From: JANMAT01 sp031359995
GTDB taxonomy: Bacteria > Actinomycetota > Acidimicrobiia > Acidimicrobiales > Ilumatobacteraceae
Direction: 5' to 3'
NCBI GenBank assembly: GCA_031359995.1
Contig: JANMAT010000064.1
Span: forward strand, 1 to 45,944
DNA: 45,944 nt
In this document: positions 24,159 to 32,336 of the stretch, one piece after another
Layout: the number at the start of each line of letters is the position of its first letter
How positions within the stretch are numbered: position 1 is the stretch's first letter
Notes under the pieces: generated by a model
Database searches by the model: none
What the model saw: only the letters and a program-made list of their open reading frames with translations
What the model was told of the DNA's origin: nothing
Made by a program: the position numbers and the translations under genes

Positions 24159-25073
24159 ATGCAGCTCTCCGTGGAGTTCCCCAGCGTCGCCTACCGCGAG
24201 GGGCCGGCCAAGGTCGCCGCCCTCGCCCGCGCCATCGAGGACATCGGCTACAACGACCTCGCCATGTTCGACCACGTCGTCATGGGCTACCCGACCGACA
24301 CCCGCAAGGCGCCGCTGTACCCGCCCCAGATGCCCATCCTGGAGGCGCTGGTGACCCTCGGCTTCGCCGCCGCGGTGACCGAGCGGGTCACGCTGTCGAC
24401 CGAGGTGCTGGTGCTGCCCCAGCGCCAGGCCGTGCTCGTGGCCAAGCAGGTGAGCACCCTCGACACCCTGTCGGGCGGGCGCATGCGCCTCGGCGTCGGC
24501 GTGGGGTGGCAGGCGGCCGAGTACGAGTCGCTCGGCCACGACTTCAGCCGCCGGGGCCGCCAGATGGATGAGGCCATCGCCCTGCTGCGGGCGTGCTGGG
24601 GCGACGACCGCATCCAGCAGACCGGTGAGGTGTTCCAGGCCGACGCCATCGCCATGGAGCCCAAGCCGCCGAGCGGGGCGGCGTTGCCCGTGTGGGTCGG
24701 GGGCACCACGCCGGCCGCGTACCGCCGCGTCGCGGCGATGGGCGACGGCTGGATGGGTTCGGTCCTCGGCGAGGCCGCCGACGTTGCCGCGGTGATCGCC
24801 GAGATCCGCGGGCACGCCGAGGCGGCCGGTCGCGACCCCGCCTCGATCGGTCTGCAGGCCATGGTGGCCCCGCCTCCGCTCGACGCCGAGGGCAAGACCT
24901 TCTACCAGGACCACGATCGCGTCGTACGCCGCGCCGAGGCGCTGGCGGCCATGGGCTTCGGCTGGCTGGCCCTGAACGCCACCGCCATCTTCCAGGCCGG
25001 TGCCCGCAGCGTGGACGCGCTCACCGAACAGCTCGGCCTGCTGCACGGCCGCCTGCGCGACGCCGTCGGGTGA
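24159..25073 (+). CDS. LLM-class F420-dependent oxidoreductase
   Basis: 304 residues of luciferase-like TIM barrel. Visible features: SVEFPSVAYREG at the N-terminus, IGYNDLAMFDHVVMG, TERVTLSTEVLVLPQRQAVLVAKQVSTLDTLSGGRMRLGVGVGW (the family core, ~73-118), and PVWVGGTTPAAYRRVAAMGDGWMG. Actinobacterial members generally use reduced F420 rather than FMN; that is inferred, not shown. The substrate is unknown. ATG 24159 lies 6 bases after CAGGAT (24147-24152), a possible variant -10, and GGAG at 24153 could alternatively act as a ribosome site. Convergent with the response regulator gene. Confidence 0.85.
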   Translation: MQLSVEFPSVAYREGPAKVAALARAIEDIGYNDLAMFDHVVMGYPTDTRKAPLYPPQMPILEALVTLGFAAAVTERVTLSTEVLVLPQRQAVLVAKQVSTLDTLSGGRMRLGVGVGWQAAEYESLGHDFSRRGRQMDEAIALLRACWGDDRIQQTGEVFQADAIAMEPKPPSGAALPVWVGGTTPAAYRRVAAMGDGWMGSVLGEAADVAAVIAEIRGHAEAAGRDPASIGLQAMVAPPPLDAEGKTFYQDHDRVVRRAEALAAMGFGWLALNATAIFQAGARSVDALTEQLGLLHGRLRDAVG

Positions 25074-25086
25074 GGAGCGCCCGGGC

Positions 25087-25755
25087 TCAGTAGTGCTTCT
25101 GCTCGGCCTGCAGGCGAGCGGCGAACACCGCGGCCTCGGTGCGACGGCTCATGCCGAGCTTGGCCAACAGGTTCGACACGTAGTTCTTCACGGTCTTCTC
25201 GGCCAGGTGGAGCTCGTTGCCGATCTGGCGGTTCGTCATGCCCCGGGCGATGAGGTCGAGGATGCGCCGCTCCTGATCGGTGAGCTGGGCCAGGCGGTCG
25301 TCGGCCGGTGCGGGGTTCCGCAGACGATCGAGCACGCGGCGGGTGACGGCCGGGTCGAGCAGCGACTCGCCCCTGGCCACCCGCCGGATGGCGTCGGCCA
25401 GGTCGTTGCCGCGGATCTGCTTGAGCACGTAGCCGGAGGCGCCCGCCATGATGGCGTCCATCAGCGCCTCGTCGTCGCTGAACGACGTGAGCATGAGGCA
25501 CTGGACCTCGGGGTGGCGGCTGCGCACCTCGCGGCACACTTCGACGCCGTTGCCGTCGGGCAGGCGCACGTCGAGCACGGCGACCTGGGGGCGGGTGGCG
25601 GGGATGCGGGCCAACGCTTCGGCGGCGGTGCCGGCCTCACCGACGACCTCCATGTCGCCACTGGCCTCGAGCAGCTCGCGCACGCCGCGCCGGACGATCT
25701 CGTGATCGTCGAGCAGGAAGACCGCGATGCGGTCCGGTGCTCCGTCGTCGGTCAT
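25087..25755 (-). CDS. NarL/FixJ-type response regulator, DevR(DosR)-like
   Basis: 222 residues. Receiver domain (1-~125) with acidic pair Asp16-Asp17, phospho-acceptor Asp62 in VAVLDVRLPDG, the T-S switch in MLTSFSDDE, and Lys in GYVLKQI. LuxR-type HTH (~155-222) with LTDQERRILDLIARGMTNRQIGNELHLAEKTVKNYVSNLLAKLGMSRRTEAAVFAARL, where the LAEKTVKNYVS and RRTEAAVFA stretches are close to DevR of mycobacteria. ATG 25755 has GAGGAG upstream. It could pair with the kinase at 22130. A hypoxia or redox role is suggested by the DevR resemblance only. Confidence 0.9.
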   Translation of the reverse strand: MTDDGAPDRIAVFLLDDHEIVRRGVRELLEASGDMEVVGEAGTAAEALARIPATRPQVAVLDVRLPDGNGVEVCREVRSRHPEVQCLMLTSFSDDEALMDAIMAGASGYVLKQIRGNDLADAIRRVARGESLLDPAVTRRVLDRLRNPAPADDRLAQLTDQERRILDLIARGMTNRQIGNELHLAEKTVKNYVSNLLAKLGMSRRTEAAVFAARLQAEQKHY

Positions 25756-25894
25756 GGTCGACTCTCCTCGTTCTGCGTCGGGTCGGACGGCCGAAAGGCT
25801 GCGGGGCAAACCCGCCCAAGGACCATCTCTACCATGCCAAACGGCGCATCCCACTCACAGGGACCTTGGTCAGTTTCTCTGCCTCGGCGCGTTC

Positions 25895-27493
25895 TCACAC
25901 GCTCCGGTAGAGCACCGGTGGCTCCAGCAGATCGAGCACCGAGCCGTCGTCGTCGAGCACCACGAACCGGTCGAAGCCGCGCAGGAACCAACGGTCGTGG
26001 GTGACGGCCACCACGGTGCCGGTGAACTCGGTGAGCCCGGTCTCGAGCGCTTCGGCCGAGATGAGATCGAGGTTGTCGGTGGGCTCGTCGAGCAGCAGCA
26101 GGGTGGCGCCCGCGAGCTCGAGCAGCAGGATCTGGAAGCGAGCCTGCTGGCCGCCCGAGAGCGTCTCGAAGGTCTGGTCGGCGCACTGCCCGAGCTCGTA
26201 GCGGCGCAGCAGCGCCATGGCCGGGCCCCGCACCTGGTCGCGCTGCTCGAGCAGCGCCAGCAACGTGCGACCGTGGAACTCGGGGTGCTCGTGGGTCTGG
26301 TTGAAGTGACCCGGCACCACGCCGGCGCCGAGGCGGACCTCGCCGTCGTGGGCGACCCGGCCGTCGCCGGCCAGCAGCCGCAGCAGGTGGCTCTTTCCGG
26401 TGCCGTTGGGACCGAGCACGGCGACCCGGTCGCCGAACCACACTTCGAGGTCGAACCGGTCGGTGAGGCCGTGGAGCTCGACGCCGTCGAGCGTGAGCGC
26501 CTTGCGACCGGTGCGGCGACCACCGAGCTTCACGGTGACCTTCTGCTCCTTCACCACCTGCGGCTCGGGGTTCGCCTCCAGGAAGTGGCGCAGGCGGCTC
26601 TCGGCCGCTTTCAGCTTCGACGCGAAGACCTCGGAGATCTTGGCGCGGATGCGCATCTCCTTCACGAGGTCCTCGAGCTTCTGCTTCTCGTCGCCCCACA
26701 GGGCGGCGTCTTTCGTGCGCTTGGTCAGCTGGGCCTCGCGGGTGTCGTGATAGGTGGCGAAGCCTCCGCCGTGGGTCCACGCGCCGGCCGCGTCGACGGT
26801 GACGATCCTGGTGGCGCAGGCGGCCAGCAGCTCGCGGTCGTGGCTCACGAACAGGATGGTCTTCGGACACCGGCGCAGCTCGCCCTCGAGCCAGCGCTTA
26901 CCGGGGATGTCGAGGAAGTTGTCGGGCTCGTCGAGCAGGAGCACGTCGTGGTCACCCTGCAGGAGCGCCTCCAGCACGAGCTTCTTCTGCTCACCGCCCG
27001 AGAACGTGGGCAGCGGGCGATCGGCCAGCGCGTCGTAGGTCTCGCCGACGGCGGCCCGGCAGCACGAGTCCCAGAACAGCTCCAGGTCGTAGCCACCACG
27101 CTCACCCCAGTCGGAGATGGCGGTGGCGTACGTGATGGCGGTGGCGGGGTCCTCGGGATGCTCGACCATGGTCCGTTCCGCGGCGATGAGGGCGAGAGCG
27201 GCCGGGCGCAGGGCCACGGGGGCCACGTCGGACAGCACCTCGCGCACGGTGGCCGGCTGATGGGCGGTGCCCACGAGCTGGCGCATGACGCCGAGACGAC
27301 CGTCGATGTTGACGGTGCCGGGCGCCGCCTTCTCGTCGCCGGCGAGCAGGCGCAGCAACGTCGACTTCCCCACGCCGTTGGCCCCGACGAGGGCGACGTG
27401 ATCGCCGTCGCCGACGCGGAACGAGACGTCGTCGAGCAGCAACCGACCACCCGGTCGGGTCCACGACAGATGGTTCACCTGGATGCTGCCCAC
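25895..27493 (-). CDS. ABC-F family ATPase (ribosome-associated, possible antibiotic resistance)
   Basis: 532 residues, two ATP-binding cassettes and no membrane part. Cassette 1: Walker A GANGVGKST (~38-46), signature FSGGEQKK, Walker B LLLDEPDNFLD. A charged helical interdomain linker follows (~250-310; LVKEMRIRAKISEVFASKLKAAESRL), then cassette 2: GPNGTGKSH, LSGGQQARFQ, LLLDEPTDNLD. ABC-F proteins act on ribosomes, either as translation factors or by dislodging antibiotics. In mycobacteria and Streptomyces such genes can belong to WhiB7 regulons, and a WhiB7-type gene lies at 38197; no WhiB7-type promoter motif is seen here. GTG 27493 fits a leaderless -10 at 27503-27508. Confidence 0.88.
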   Translation of the reverse strand: MGSIQVNHLSWTRPGGRLLLDDVSFRVGDGDHVALVGANGVGKSTLLRLLAGDEKAAPGTVNIDGRLGVMRQLVGTAHQPATVREVLSDVAPVALRPAALALIAAERTMVEHPEDPATAITYATAISDWGERGGYDLELFWDSCCRAAVGETYDALADRPLPTFSGGEQKKLVLEALLQGDHDVLLLDEPDNFLDIPGKRWLEGELRRCPKTILFVSHDRELLAACATRIVTVDAAGAWTHGGGFATYHDTREAQLTKRTKDAALWGDEKQKLEDLVKEMRIRAKISEVFASKLKAAESRLRHFLEANPEPQVVKEQKVTVKLGGRRTGRKALTLDGVELHGLTDRFDLEVWFGDRVAVLGPNGTGKSHLLRLLAGDGRVAHDGEVRLGAGVVPGHFNQTHEHPEFHGRTLLALLEQRDQVRGPAMALLRRYELGQCADQTFETLSGGQQARFQILLLELAGATLLLLDEPTDNLDLISAEALETGLTEFTGTVVAVTHDRWFLRGFDRFVVLDDDGSVLDLLEPPVLYRSV

Positions 27494-27502
27494 GAACGGG
27501 CG

Positions 27503-27508
27503 AGGCTA
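27503..27508 (-). promoter_or_regulatory. -10 box (TAGCCT), leaderless start at 27493
   Basis: TAGCCT on the minus strand, 9 bases before GTG 27493. Confidence 0.5.
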
Positions 27509-27590
27509 CGACGCCCGGCCGATGGCGCGCCGCCGAGATCGGCGACGACGTTGTGCCGATCGGCACCTCGTGCTCGCGGCGGCCAGCCTG

Positions 27591-27596
27591 CATGCT
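27591..27596 (+). promoter_or_regulatory. Candidate -10 variant (CATGCT), start at 27603
   Basis: CATGCT ends exactly 6 bases before ATG 27603. Confidence 0.35.
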
Positions 27597-27602
27597 GGAG
27601 CC

Positions 27603-27956
27603 ATGACGAACGATCCGAAGTCGGCGTGGGACCGTGTGGGGGCCGGCGGCAGCGAGCTCGGCGCCAAGTTGAAGCAGCACTTCGACCAGGTGCGGGGCGA
27701 GGACGCCGAGGCGACGACCGAGGCGACCGAGGCGTTGCGCAAGTTGGCCGATGCCGTGGGCGACGCGTTCGAGGCCGTCGGCAACGCCGTGCAGGACCCC
27801 ACGGTGCGGGCCGAGGCCCGCACCGTGGCTGTTTCGCTCGGCGACGCCCTGGCGGCCACCTTCGCCGGCGTCAGCGACGAGGTGCGCAAGATCTTCTCGA
27901 AGGGGGGATCGGGTGACGGGCCGTCGCCCGAGCCGCCGGCCGACCCGCCGGCGTGA
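27603..27956 (+). CDS. Small amphipathic-helical protein, unknown function
   Basis: 117 residues, no signal peptide or membrane helix. Repeated amphipathic helices (SELGAKLKQHFDQVRG, ALRKLADAVGDAFEAVGNAVQDPTV, LGDALAATFAGVSDEVRKIF) followed by a Pro-rich tail (PSPEPPADPPA). The pattern is typical of short actinobacterial proteins that may associate with membranes or surfaces, but I assign no function. It converges with the BON/OmpA gene with no bases between the stops. Its start has a CANNNT hexamer 6 bases upstream. Confidence 0.6.
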   Translation: MTNDPKSAWDRVGAGGSELGAKLKQHFDQVRGEDAEATTEATEALRKLADAVGDAFEAVGNAVQDPTVRAEARTVAVSLGDALAATFAGVSDEVRKIFSKGGSGDGPSPEPPADPPA

Positions 27957-29051
27957 TCAGCCGATCAGGCCGAGGATGATGAACTCGACGCTGCGGTTGG
28001 CGGCGTTGGCGGCCAGCTCGTCCCCGCGGGCCAACGGATCGCTGGCGCCGCGGGCGTCGATGGAGAGCCGCTCCCCGTCGACGCCGTTGCCGACCAGGTA
28101 GCTGACCACCGCCTCGGCCCGTGCCTGGGACAGGCGCTGGTTGTAGCCCGAACCGCCGCGGGCGTCGGCGCGACCGACGACGATGATCTGCACCGCCGGG
28201 TTCCGCTGCATGAGCGCGATGCCCAGGCCCAGGATGCTGGCGAACTCGGGACGCAGCGCCGTGGAGTCGGGTTCGAACTGGACCGTGTCGGTGACTTTCA
28301 ACGGGCCGCCGGACACGGCGGGCGTGGACGGATCGACGACGTAGTCGACGACCACGTTGTCCTCGCCGACCACCGCGGCGACCTTGTCGATGATGGTCTG
28401 CGCCAGCACGGCCGAGGGGACCCGACCGTGCAGGTACACCTTGCCGTCGGTGAACTCGGCGTAACGCACGGGGTTGGTGAGGTCGACGTCGGTGACGGGC
28501 GCGTCGGTGGGCAGTGCCGGCGGCCCGCTGTCGGGCGCCGCCGGCACCCCGGGCGGCACGGCGGGCGCGGTGGTGGTGGGCGGGGCGATGACGGGCGCCG
28601 CCGTCGTAGGGGACGCCACGGTGGTGGGCGCGGCGACCGTGGTCGGTGCGGCGGTCGAGGTGGCCGCCGCGGTGCTGGTGCTCGACACGACCGTGGTGGC
28701 CACGCTGCTCTCGGCCGTACCCGTACCGGTCTTCACGGCGCTCTTGTCGTCGTTGCCACCGCGTGCCATGACGAGCCCGAGGCCGATGCTGACCACCGCC
28801 ACGCCGACGAGGGGACCGACGAGCGCCTTCCACGACACCTTCGGCGTGTACGTGTCGATCGTGTCGTACACAACGGGCACGGGCAGGCGGTCAGGTTCGG
28901 TCTCGGCGAGCGTACGGAGGTCGACGCGAGGGGCGGTACGGGTCTCGCCACCCCGGGCCACCGCCACCTCGTCGGGCGCGAGCGAACCCTGCGCGTCGAT
29001 CGCGTCGTCGTTGAGGTCCCAGGCGCTGGGATCGGCGGGCAGGTCGGTCAT
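27957..29051 (-). CDS. Membrane-anchored BON-OmpA family protein (ArfA-like)
   Basis: 364 residues. Cytoplasmic N-terminus (~1-72), one membrane helix (ALVGPLVGVAVVSIGLGLVMA, ~76-96), a long Thr/Ala/Pro-rich spacer (~105-190), a BON-like segment (RYAEFTDGKVYLHGRVPSAVLAQTIIDKV), and an OmpA C-terminal domain with VQFEPDSTALRPE and the peptidoglycan-binding IIVVGRADARGGSGYNQRLSQARAEAVVSYL. This order matches ArfA (Rv0899) of Mycobacterium. It would tether the membrane to the cell wall. TACCAT (29073-29078, minus) is a possible -10 giving a short leader. A 34-codon ORF overlaps its ATG (see 29048). Confidence 0.85.
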   Translation of the reverse strand: MTDLPADPSAWDLNDDAIDAQGSLAPDEVAVARGGETRTAPRVDLRTLAETEPDRLPVPVVYDTIDTYTPKVSWKALVGPLVGVAVVSIGLGLVMARGGNDDKSAVKTGTGTAESSVATTVVSSTSTAAATSTAAPTTVAAPTTVASPTTAAPVIAPPTTTAPAVPPGVPAAPDSGPPALPTDAPVTDVDLTNPVRYAEFTDGKVYLHGRVPSAVLAQTIIDKVAAVVGEDNVVVDYVVDPSTPAVSGGPLKVTDTVQFEPDSTALRPEFASILGLGIALMQRNPAVQIIVVGRADARGGSGYNQRLSQARAEAVVSYLVGNGVDGERLSIDARGASDPLARGDELAANAANRSVEFIILGLIG

Positions 29052-29152
29052 GGCGGTCCGATGAGCAGCCGCATGGTACCCGCGCCGACCTCCAGCAACC
29101 GAGTGTCGCGGCCCACGAACAGGCTCCCACCACGCTCCGCGCTCACAATCAC
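29048..29152 (-). CDS. Possible 34-residue small ORF coupled to the OmpA gene
   Basis: GTG 29152 to TGA 29048-29050 overlaps the OmpA-family ATG as ATGA. The peptide has the stretch SLFVGRDTRLLEVGAG. No convincing promoter or ribosome site was seen, and the overlap may be chance. Confidence 0.2.
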   Translation of the reverse strand: MIVSAERGGSLFVGRDTRLLEVGAGTMRLLIGPP

Positions 29153-29187
29153 CGCGCCATCGTGTGGGACGGCGACGGAGCGCGGCT

Positions 29188-29193
29188 TAGCCT
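29188..29193 (+). promoter_or_regulatory. -10 box (TAGCCT), leaderless start at 29202
   Basis: TAGCCT, 8 bases before ATG 29202. Confidence 0.5.
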
Positions 29194-29201
29194 GGTGAAC
29201 C

Positions 29202-30125
29202 ATGCGCCCAGGCATTGCGCCGATGAAGGCCGTTGCCGGCACCTTGCCAGTGGCAGCTGTCGGAGATTGGCTGTTCGAGGTGAAGTGGGACGGCTTCCGC
29301 ACGCTGGCGTTCATCGACGACGGTGAGGTGTGGTTGCAGAGCTCGAACCTGCTCGACGCCACCGGCAAGTGGCCTGCCCTCGCCGGGCTGGCCGCATCGG
29401 TGCACGCCGACTCGGCCGTGCTCGACGGCGAGGTCGTCGTGTTCGACGACGAGGGTCGGCCGAGCTTCGCTCGCCTGGCTCGCGGCGACGGCACGCCCAC
29501 GTTCGTGGCCTTCGATCTGCTCGCCCTCAACGGCACCGACATCACCAAGCTCACGTTCGAGCAGCGGCGCCGCCTGCTGGAGCAGGCGTTCGAACCGGGC
29601 GAGCGGTGGGTGCTCTCGCCCACCTACGACGACGGCGCCGCGCTGGCCACCGCCACCGCGGCGCGAGGTATGGAGGGCGTGGTGGCCAAGCGGCGCGACA
29701 GCCGCTACGTACCCGGCAAGCGCTCGACCTCGTGGCGCAAGATCAAGCACCGGCTCCGTCAGGAACTGGTGATCGGCGGGTGGCAGGCCGGCGACGGGAG
29801 CCGCTCGGGCACGTTCGCCTCGCTGGCCGTCGGCGTGCACGACGACGACGGCCGGCTGCGCTTCTGCGGTGCGGTCGGCACGGGCTTCGACGACACGACC
29901 CTGCGGCAGCTCACCACGCTGCTGGCCGAGCGCGCCGCCGACCGCTGCCCCTTCGACCCGCCACCGACCCGGCTGCAGCTGCCGAGCAAGCCGCGATGGG
30001 TGCGTCCCGAGCTCGTGGCCGAGGTCGAGTTCGCCGAGTGGACGGACGATCACATCATCCGCCACGCCAGCTTCCAGGGCCTGCGCGACGACAAAGACCC
30101 GCGCCAGGTCGTGCGCGAGACCTAG
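29202..30125 (+). CDS. Standalone ATP-dependent DNA ligase (LigC/LigD ligase-domain type)
   Basis: 307 residues. Motif I with adenylated Lys28 in FEVKWDGFRTLAF, motif III-like LDGEVVVFDDEGRPSF, FVAFDLLALNG (IIIa), GMEGVVAKRRDSRYVPG (IV), and TSWRKIKHR (V), then an OB-fold (~185-300). It has no polymerase or nuclease domain, unlike full LigD, and matches the length of LigC-type enzymes. It would seal nicks in repair, possibly end joining, but no Ku gene is in the window. ATG 29202 fits the leaderless -10. Confidence 0.88.
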   Translation: MRPGIAPMKAVAGTLPVAAVGDWLFEVKWDGFRTLAFIDDGEVWLQSSNLLDATGKWPALAGLAASVHADSAVLDGEVVVFDDEGRPSFARLARGDGTPTFVAFDLLALNGTDITKLTFEQRRRLLEQAFEPGERWVLSPTYDDGAALATATAARGMEGVVAKRRDSRYVPGKRSTSWRKIKHRLRQELVIGGWQAGDGSRSGTFASLAVGVHDDDGRLRFCGAVGTGFDDTTLRQLTTLLAERAADRCPFDPPPTRLQLPSKPRWVRPELVAEVEFAEWTDDHIIRHASFQGLRDDKDPRQVVRET

Positions 30126-30152
30126 CGAGACCCAGCGGGCCGGCGCGGCGTG

Positions 30153-30593
30153 TCAGCGGCCGGTGTGGCCGAAGCCGCCGCCGCGGTCGTCGCCGTCGAG
30201 CGCCTCGACCTCGACGATGGCCGCCTCACCCACGCGCACCAGCACGAGCTGCGCGATGCGATCGCCGCGCTGCACGTGGTACGACGACGACGGGTCGGTG
30301 TTCACCAGCAGCACCTGCAACTCGTCGCGGTAGCCGCTGTCGATGAGGCCCGGAGTGTTCAGCACGGTCACGCCGTGGCGAAGAGCCAGGCCGCTGCGAG
30401 GCTGCACGAAACCGGCCCAGCCCGCCGGGATGGCCAACGCCAGGCCCGTGGCCACCAGCGCCCGACCGCCGCCGGGCGCCAGCTCGGCGTCGTGGCGGGC
30501 GATCAGGTCGAGCCCGGCATCACCGGCCCGGGCGTAGGCCGGCGGCGGCAGATCGGGGTCGAGGCGGACGACGCAGAGCGAGAGATCGGGCAC
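30153..30593 (-). CDS. dut: dUTP diphosphatase
   Basis: 146 residues, the standard trimeric dUTPase length. It hydrolyses dUTP to dUMP and PPi, keeping uracil out of DNA and feeding dTMP synthesis. Family motifs are visible in order: AGDAGLDL (1), RSGLALRHGV (2), NTPGLIDSGYRDELQV (3), RGDRIAQLVLV (4) and GGGFGHTGR (5, the C-terminal lid). GTG 30593 is supported by TAGGCT on the minus strand 6 bases upstream. Divergent from orn with only 54 bases between starts. Confidence 0.95.
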   Translation of the reverse strand: MPDLSLCVVRLDPDLPPPAYARAGDAGLDLIARHDAELAPGGGRALVATGLALAIPAGWAGFVQPRSGLALRHGVTVLNTPGLIDSGYRDELQVLLVNTDPSSSYHVQRGDRIAQLVLVRVGEAAIVEVEALDGDDRGGGFGHTGR

Positions 30594-30599
30594 CGTCGG

Positions 30600-30605
30600 A
30601 GCCTA
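30600..30605 (-). promoter_or_regulatory. -10 box (TAGGCT), leaderless start of dut
   Basis: TAGGCT on the minus strand, 6 bases before GTG 30593. Confidence 0.5.
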
Positions 30606-30634
30606 CGACGGCCCAGCACGTCGCCACCTGGGCA

Positions 30635-30640
30635 TAGTGT
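30635..30640 (+). promoter_or_regulatory. -10 box (TAGTGT), leaderless start of orn
   Basis: TAGTGT, 7 bases before ATG 30648. Together with the dut box it forms a compact divergent promoter. Confidence 0.5.
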
Positions 30641-30647
30641 GCCGCTG

Positions 30648-31205
30648 ATGCTGGCCTGGATGGATCTCGAGATGACCGGCCTGGAGCCGACGAAGGACGT
30701 GATCGTCGAGATCGCGACGCTGATCACCGACGACGAGTTGAACATCGTCGCCGAGGGTCCCGATCTCGTGGTGCACCAGACCGACGAGATGCTGGCGATC
30801 ATGGATCCGTTCGTGGTCGACATGCACAAGCGCTCGGGCCTGCTGCCCGCGATCAAGGCGTCGACGATCACCCTCGAGCACGCCGGCGCCCAGACGCTGG
30901 CGTTCCTCAAGGAGCACGTGGCCGAAGCCCGCACCGTGCCGCTGTGTGGCAACTCCATCGGCACCGATCGGCGCTTCCTGGCCGCCTACCTGCCCGACGT
31001 CGAGAACTTCCTGCACTACCGCAGCGTCGACGTGTCGAGCGTGAAGGAACTGGTGCGCCGCTGGTACCCGCAGGTGCGTTCCGACCGGCCCCGCAAGGCG
31101 GGCAGCCACCGCGCCCTCGACGACATCCGGGAATCGGTGAACGAGCTGCGCTACTACCGCGAGAAGGTCTTCATCCCCCGTGTCGGGCCGTCGGCCCAGC
31201 AGTAG
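30648..31205 (+). CDS. orn: Oligoribonuclease
   Basis: 185 residues. DEDDh 3'-5' exonuclease that degrades 2-5-nt RNAs and pGpG. Acidic residues Asp6 and Glu8 in AWMDLEMTGL, then CGNSIGTDRRFLAAYLP, YRSVDVSSVKELVRRWYP and SHRALDDIRESVNELRYYR, which carries the last His and Asp. Length and motifs match Orn throughout. ATG 30648 has TAGTGT 7 bases upstream and no ribosome site. Confidence 0.95.
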   Translation: MLAWMDLEMTGLEPTKDVIVEIATLITDDELNIVAEGPDLVVHQTDEMLAIMDPFVVDMHKRSGLLPAIKASTITLEHAGAQTLAFLKEHVAEARTVPLCGNSIGTDRRFLAAYLPDVENFLHYRSVDVSSVKELVRRWYPQVRSDRPRKAGSHRALDDIRESVNELRYYREKVFIPRVGPSAQQ

Positions 31206-31214
31206 CAGCCCGAC

Positions 31215-32270
31215 TCACACGACCACGTCACGCCCGCGCCAACGCACGGGCCGGCCACGAAGCCGCCGCCAACCCGACCGTGCCAGCACGGCGAGGAACC
31301 AGATGGCGAGCAGCGGTGCGAGCAGCGCCGCCCACCACCGCACGGCGCCGACGCGGCGGCCGAGCACGTACACCTGCAGCGCGCTGGCCAGCCAGCAGGG
31401 CCAGCCCGCCGCCGGTGCGCCGATCATCGACCACAACCACGCCACCGTCGCGGCGAACGCCCACCAGGGCACGTTGCCGGCCCCCGTGGCGATGTTCTTC
31501 GTCCACCCTTCGAGGAGCGGTCCGAAGCCACCGGGGTACATGCGGAACGAGGCCACGCTCCGATCGACGGCCACGCGCACGTTGCCGTCGTAGCGGCGGG
31601 CCAGCGCGATGTCGTCGACCACGCTGGCGCGTACCTCGGCGTGCGCATGGCCGCCGACGCGCTCGTAATCGGCGCGTGCCGTGGCCAGCACCGGCCCGAA
31701 GGCCACACGGGTCCGTCGCCGGCCGGCCCCGGGTGCGGCCAGACCCGTGCCCGCCACCGCCACCATGTTGAACGGCACGCACAACTGCTCCACCGGGCGC
31801 GCCATGCCGTGCCACGGTTGCACGCTCACCAGCCCACCGGGCGTGGCCGCCACGGCCGCGGCCAGCCGGTCGAGTGCGCCCGGTTCGAGCACGACGTCGG
31901 CGTCGAGGAACACGAGCGTCGGGGCCGATGTGGCCGCCGCGCCCGTGTGGCAGGCCGAGGCTTTGCCGGTCCATCCCACCGGCAGGGTCGGCGCCGGGAT
32001 CACGCGGGCGCCACCCGCCGCGGCGAGCGCGGCGGTGGCGTCGGTGGAGCCGTCATCGACCACCACGAGCTCGTCGGCCGACCCCAGCTGGGGTACGAGC
32101 GACGCGAGGAGCGCCGGGAGCGACGCCGCCTCGTCGCGGGCGGGCACGATGACCGCCAGTGCACCCGAGCGGGTGGTCGGCGGGCTCGCCGGCAGCCGGG
32201 GCACCCGCGCCCACAGCACCCACCCGGTCGTCCAGCCCACGAGGAAGAGGACGGTGTCGCGCCAGGTCAC
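31215..32270 (-). CDS. Membrane-associated family 2 glycosyltransferase
   Basis: 351 residues. N-terminal membrane helix (TVLFLVGWTTGWVLWA), GT-A core with ALAVIVPARDEAASLPALLASL, ELVVVDDGSTDATAALA, and VFLDADVVLEP (the DxD-like metal site), then a C-terminal pair of helices (WWAFAATVAWLWSMIGAP, WWAALLAPLLAIWFLAVLA). The arrangement resembles CrtQ-type enzymes that glycosylate carotenoid or lipid acceptors; the acceptor here is unknown. GTG 32270 is chosen for TAGCGT (32278-32283, minus) 7 bases upstream. Divergent from a metallo-hydrolase gene. Confidence 0.82.
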   Translation of the reverse strand: MTWRDTVLFLVGWTTGWVLWARVPRLPASPPTTRSGALAVIVPARDEAASLPALLASLVPQLGSADELVVVDDGSTDATAALAAAGGARVIPAPTLPVGWTGKASACHTGAAATSAPTLVFLDADVVLEPGALDRLAAAVAATPGGLVSVQPWHGMARPVEQLCVPFNMVAVAGTGLAAPGAGRRRTRVAFGPVLATARADYERVGGHAHAEVRASVVDDIALARRYDGNVRVAVDRSVASFRMYPGGFGPLLEGWTKNIATGAGNVPWWAFAATVAWLWSMIGAPAAGWPCWLASALQVYVLGRRVGAVRWWAALLAPLLAIWFLAVLARSGWRRLRGRPVRWRGRDVVV

Positions 32271-32277
32271 GCCCCCG

Positions 32278-32283
32278 ACGCTA
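32278..32283 (-). promoter_or_regulatory. -10 box (TAGCGT), leaderless start at 32270
   Basis: TAGCGT on the minus strand, 7 bases before GTG 32270. Confidence 0.5.
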
Positions 32284-32324
32284 CGGCGCGGCCCGCTCAA
32301 CGGGCGGCTGTTGCAGTCGCCAAG

Positions 32325-32330
32325 TATCCT
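32325..32330 (+). promoter_or_regulatory. -10 box (TATCCT), leaderless start at 32337
   Basis: TATCCT, 6 bases before ATG 32337. Confidence 0.5.
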
Positions 32331-32336
32331 CGCAAG

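Noticed and set aside
25756..25894. DevR/DosR binding box upstream of the response regulator
   Set aside because: Only partial matches (GGTCC, GGACC) were seen, none with the full palindrome spacing.
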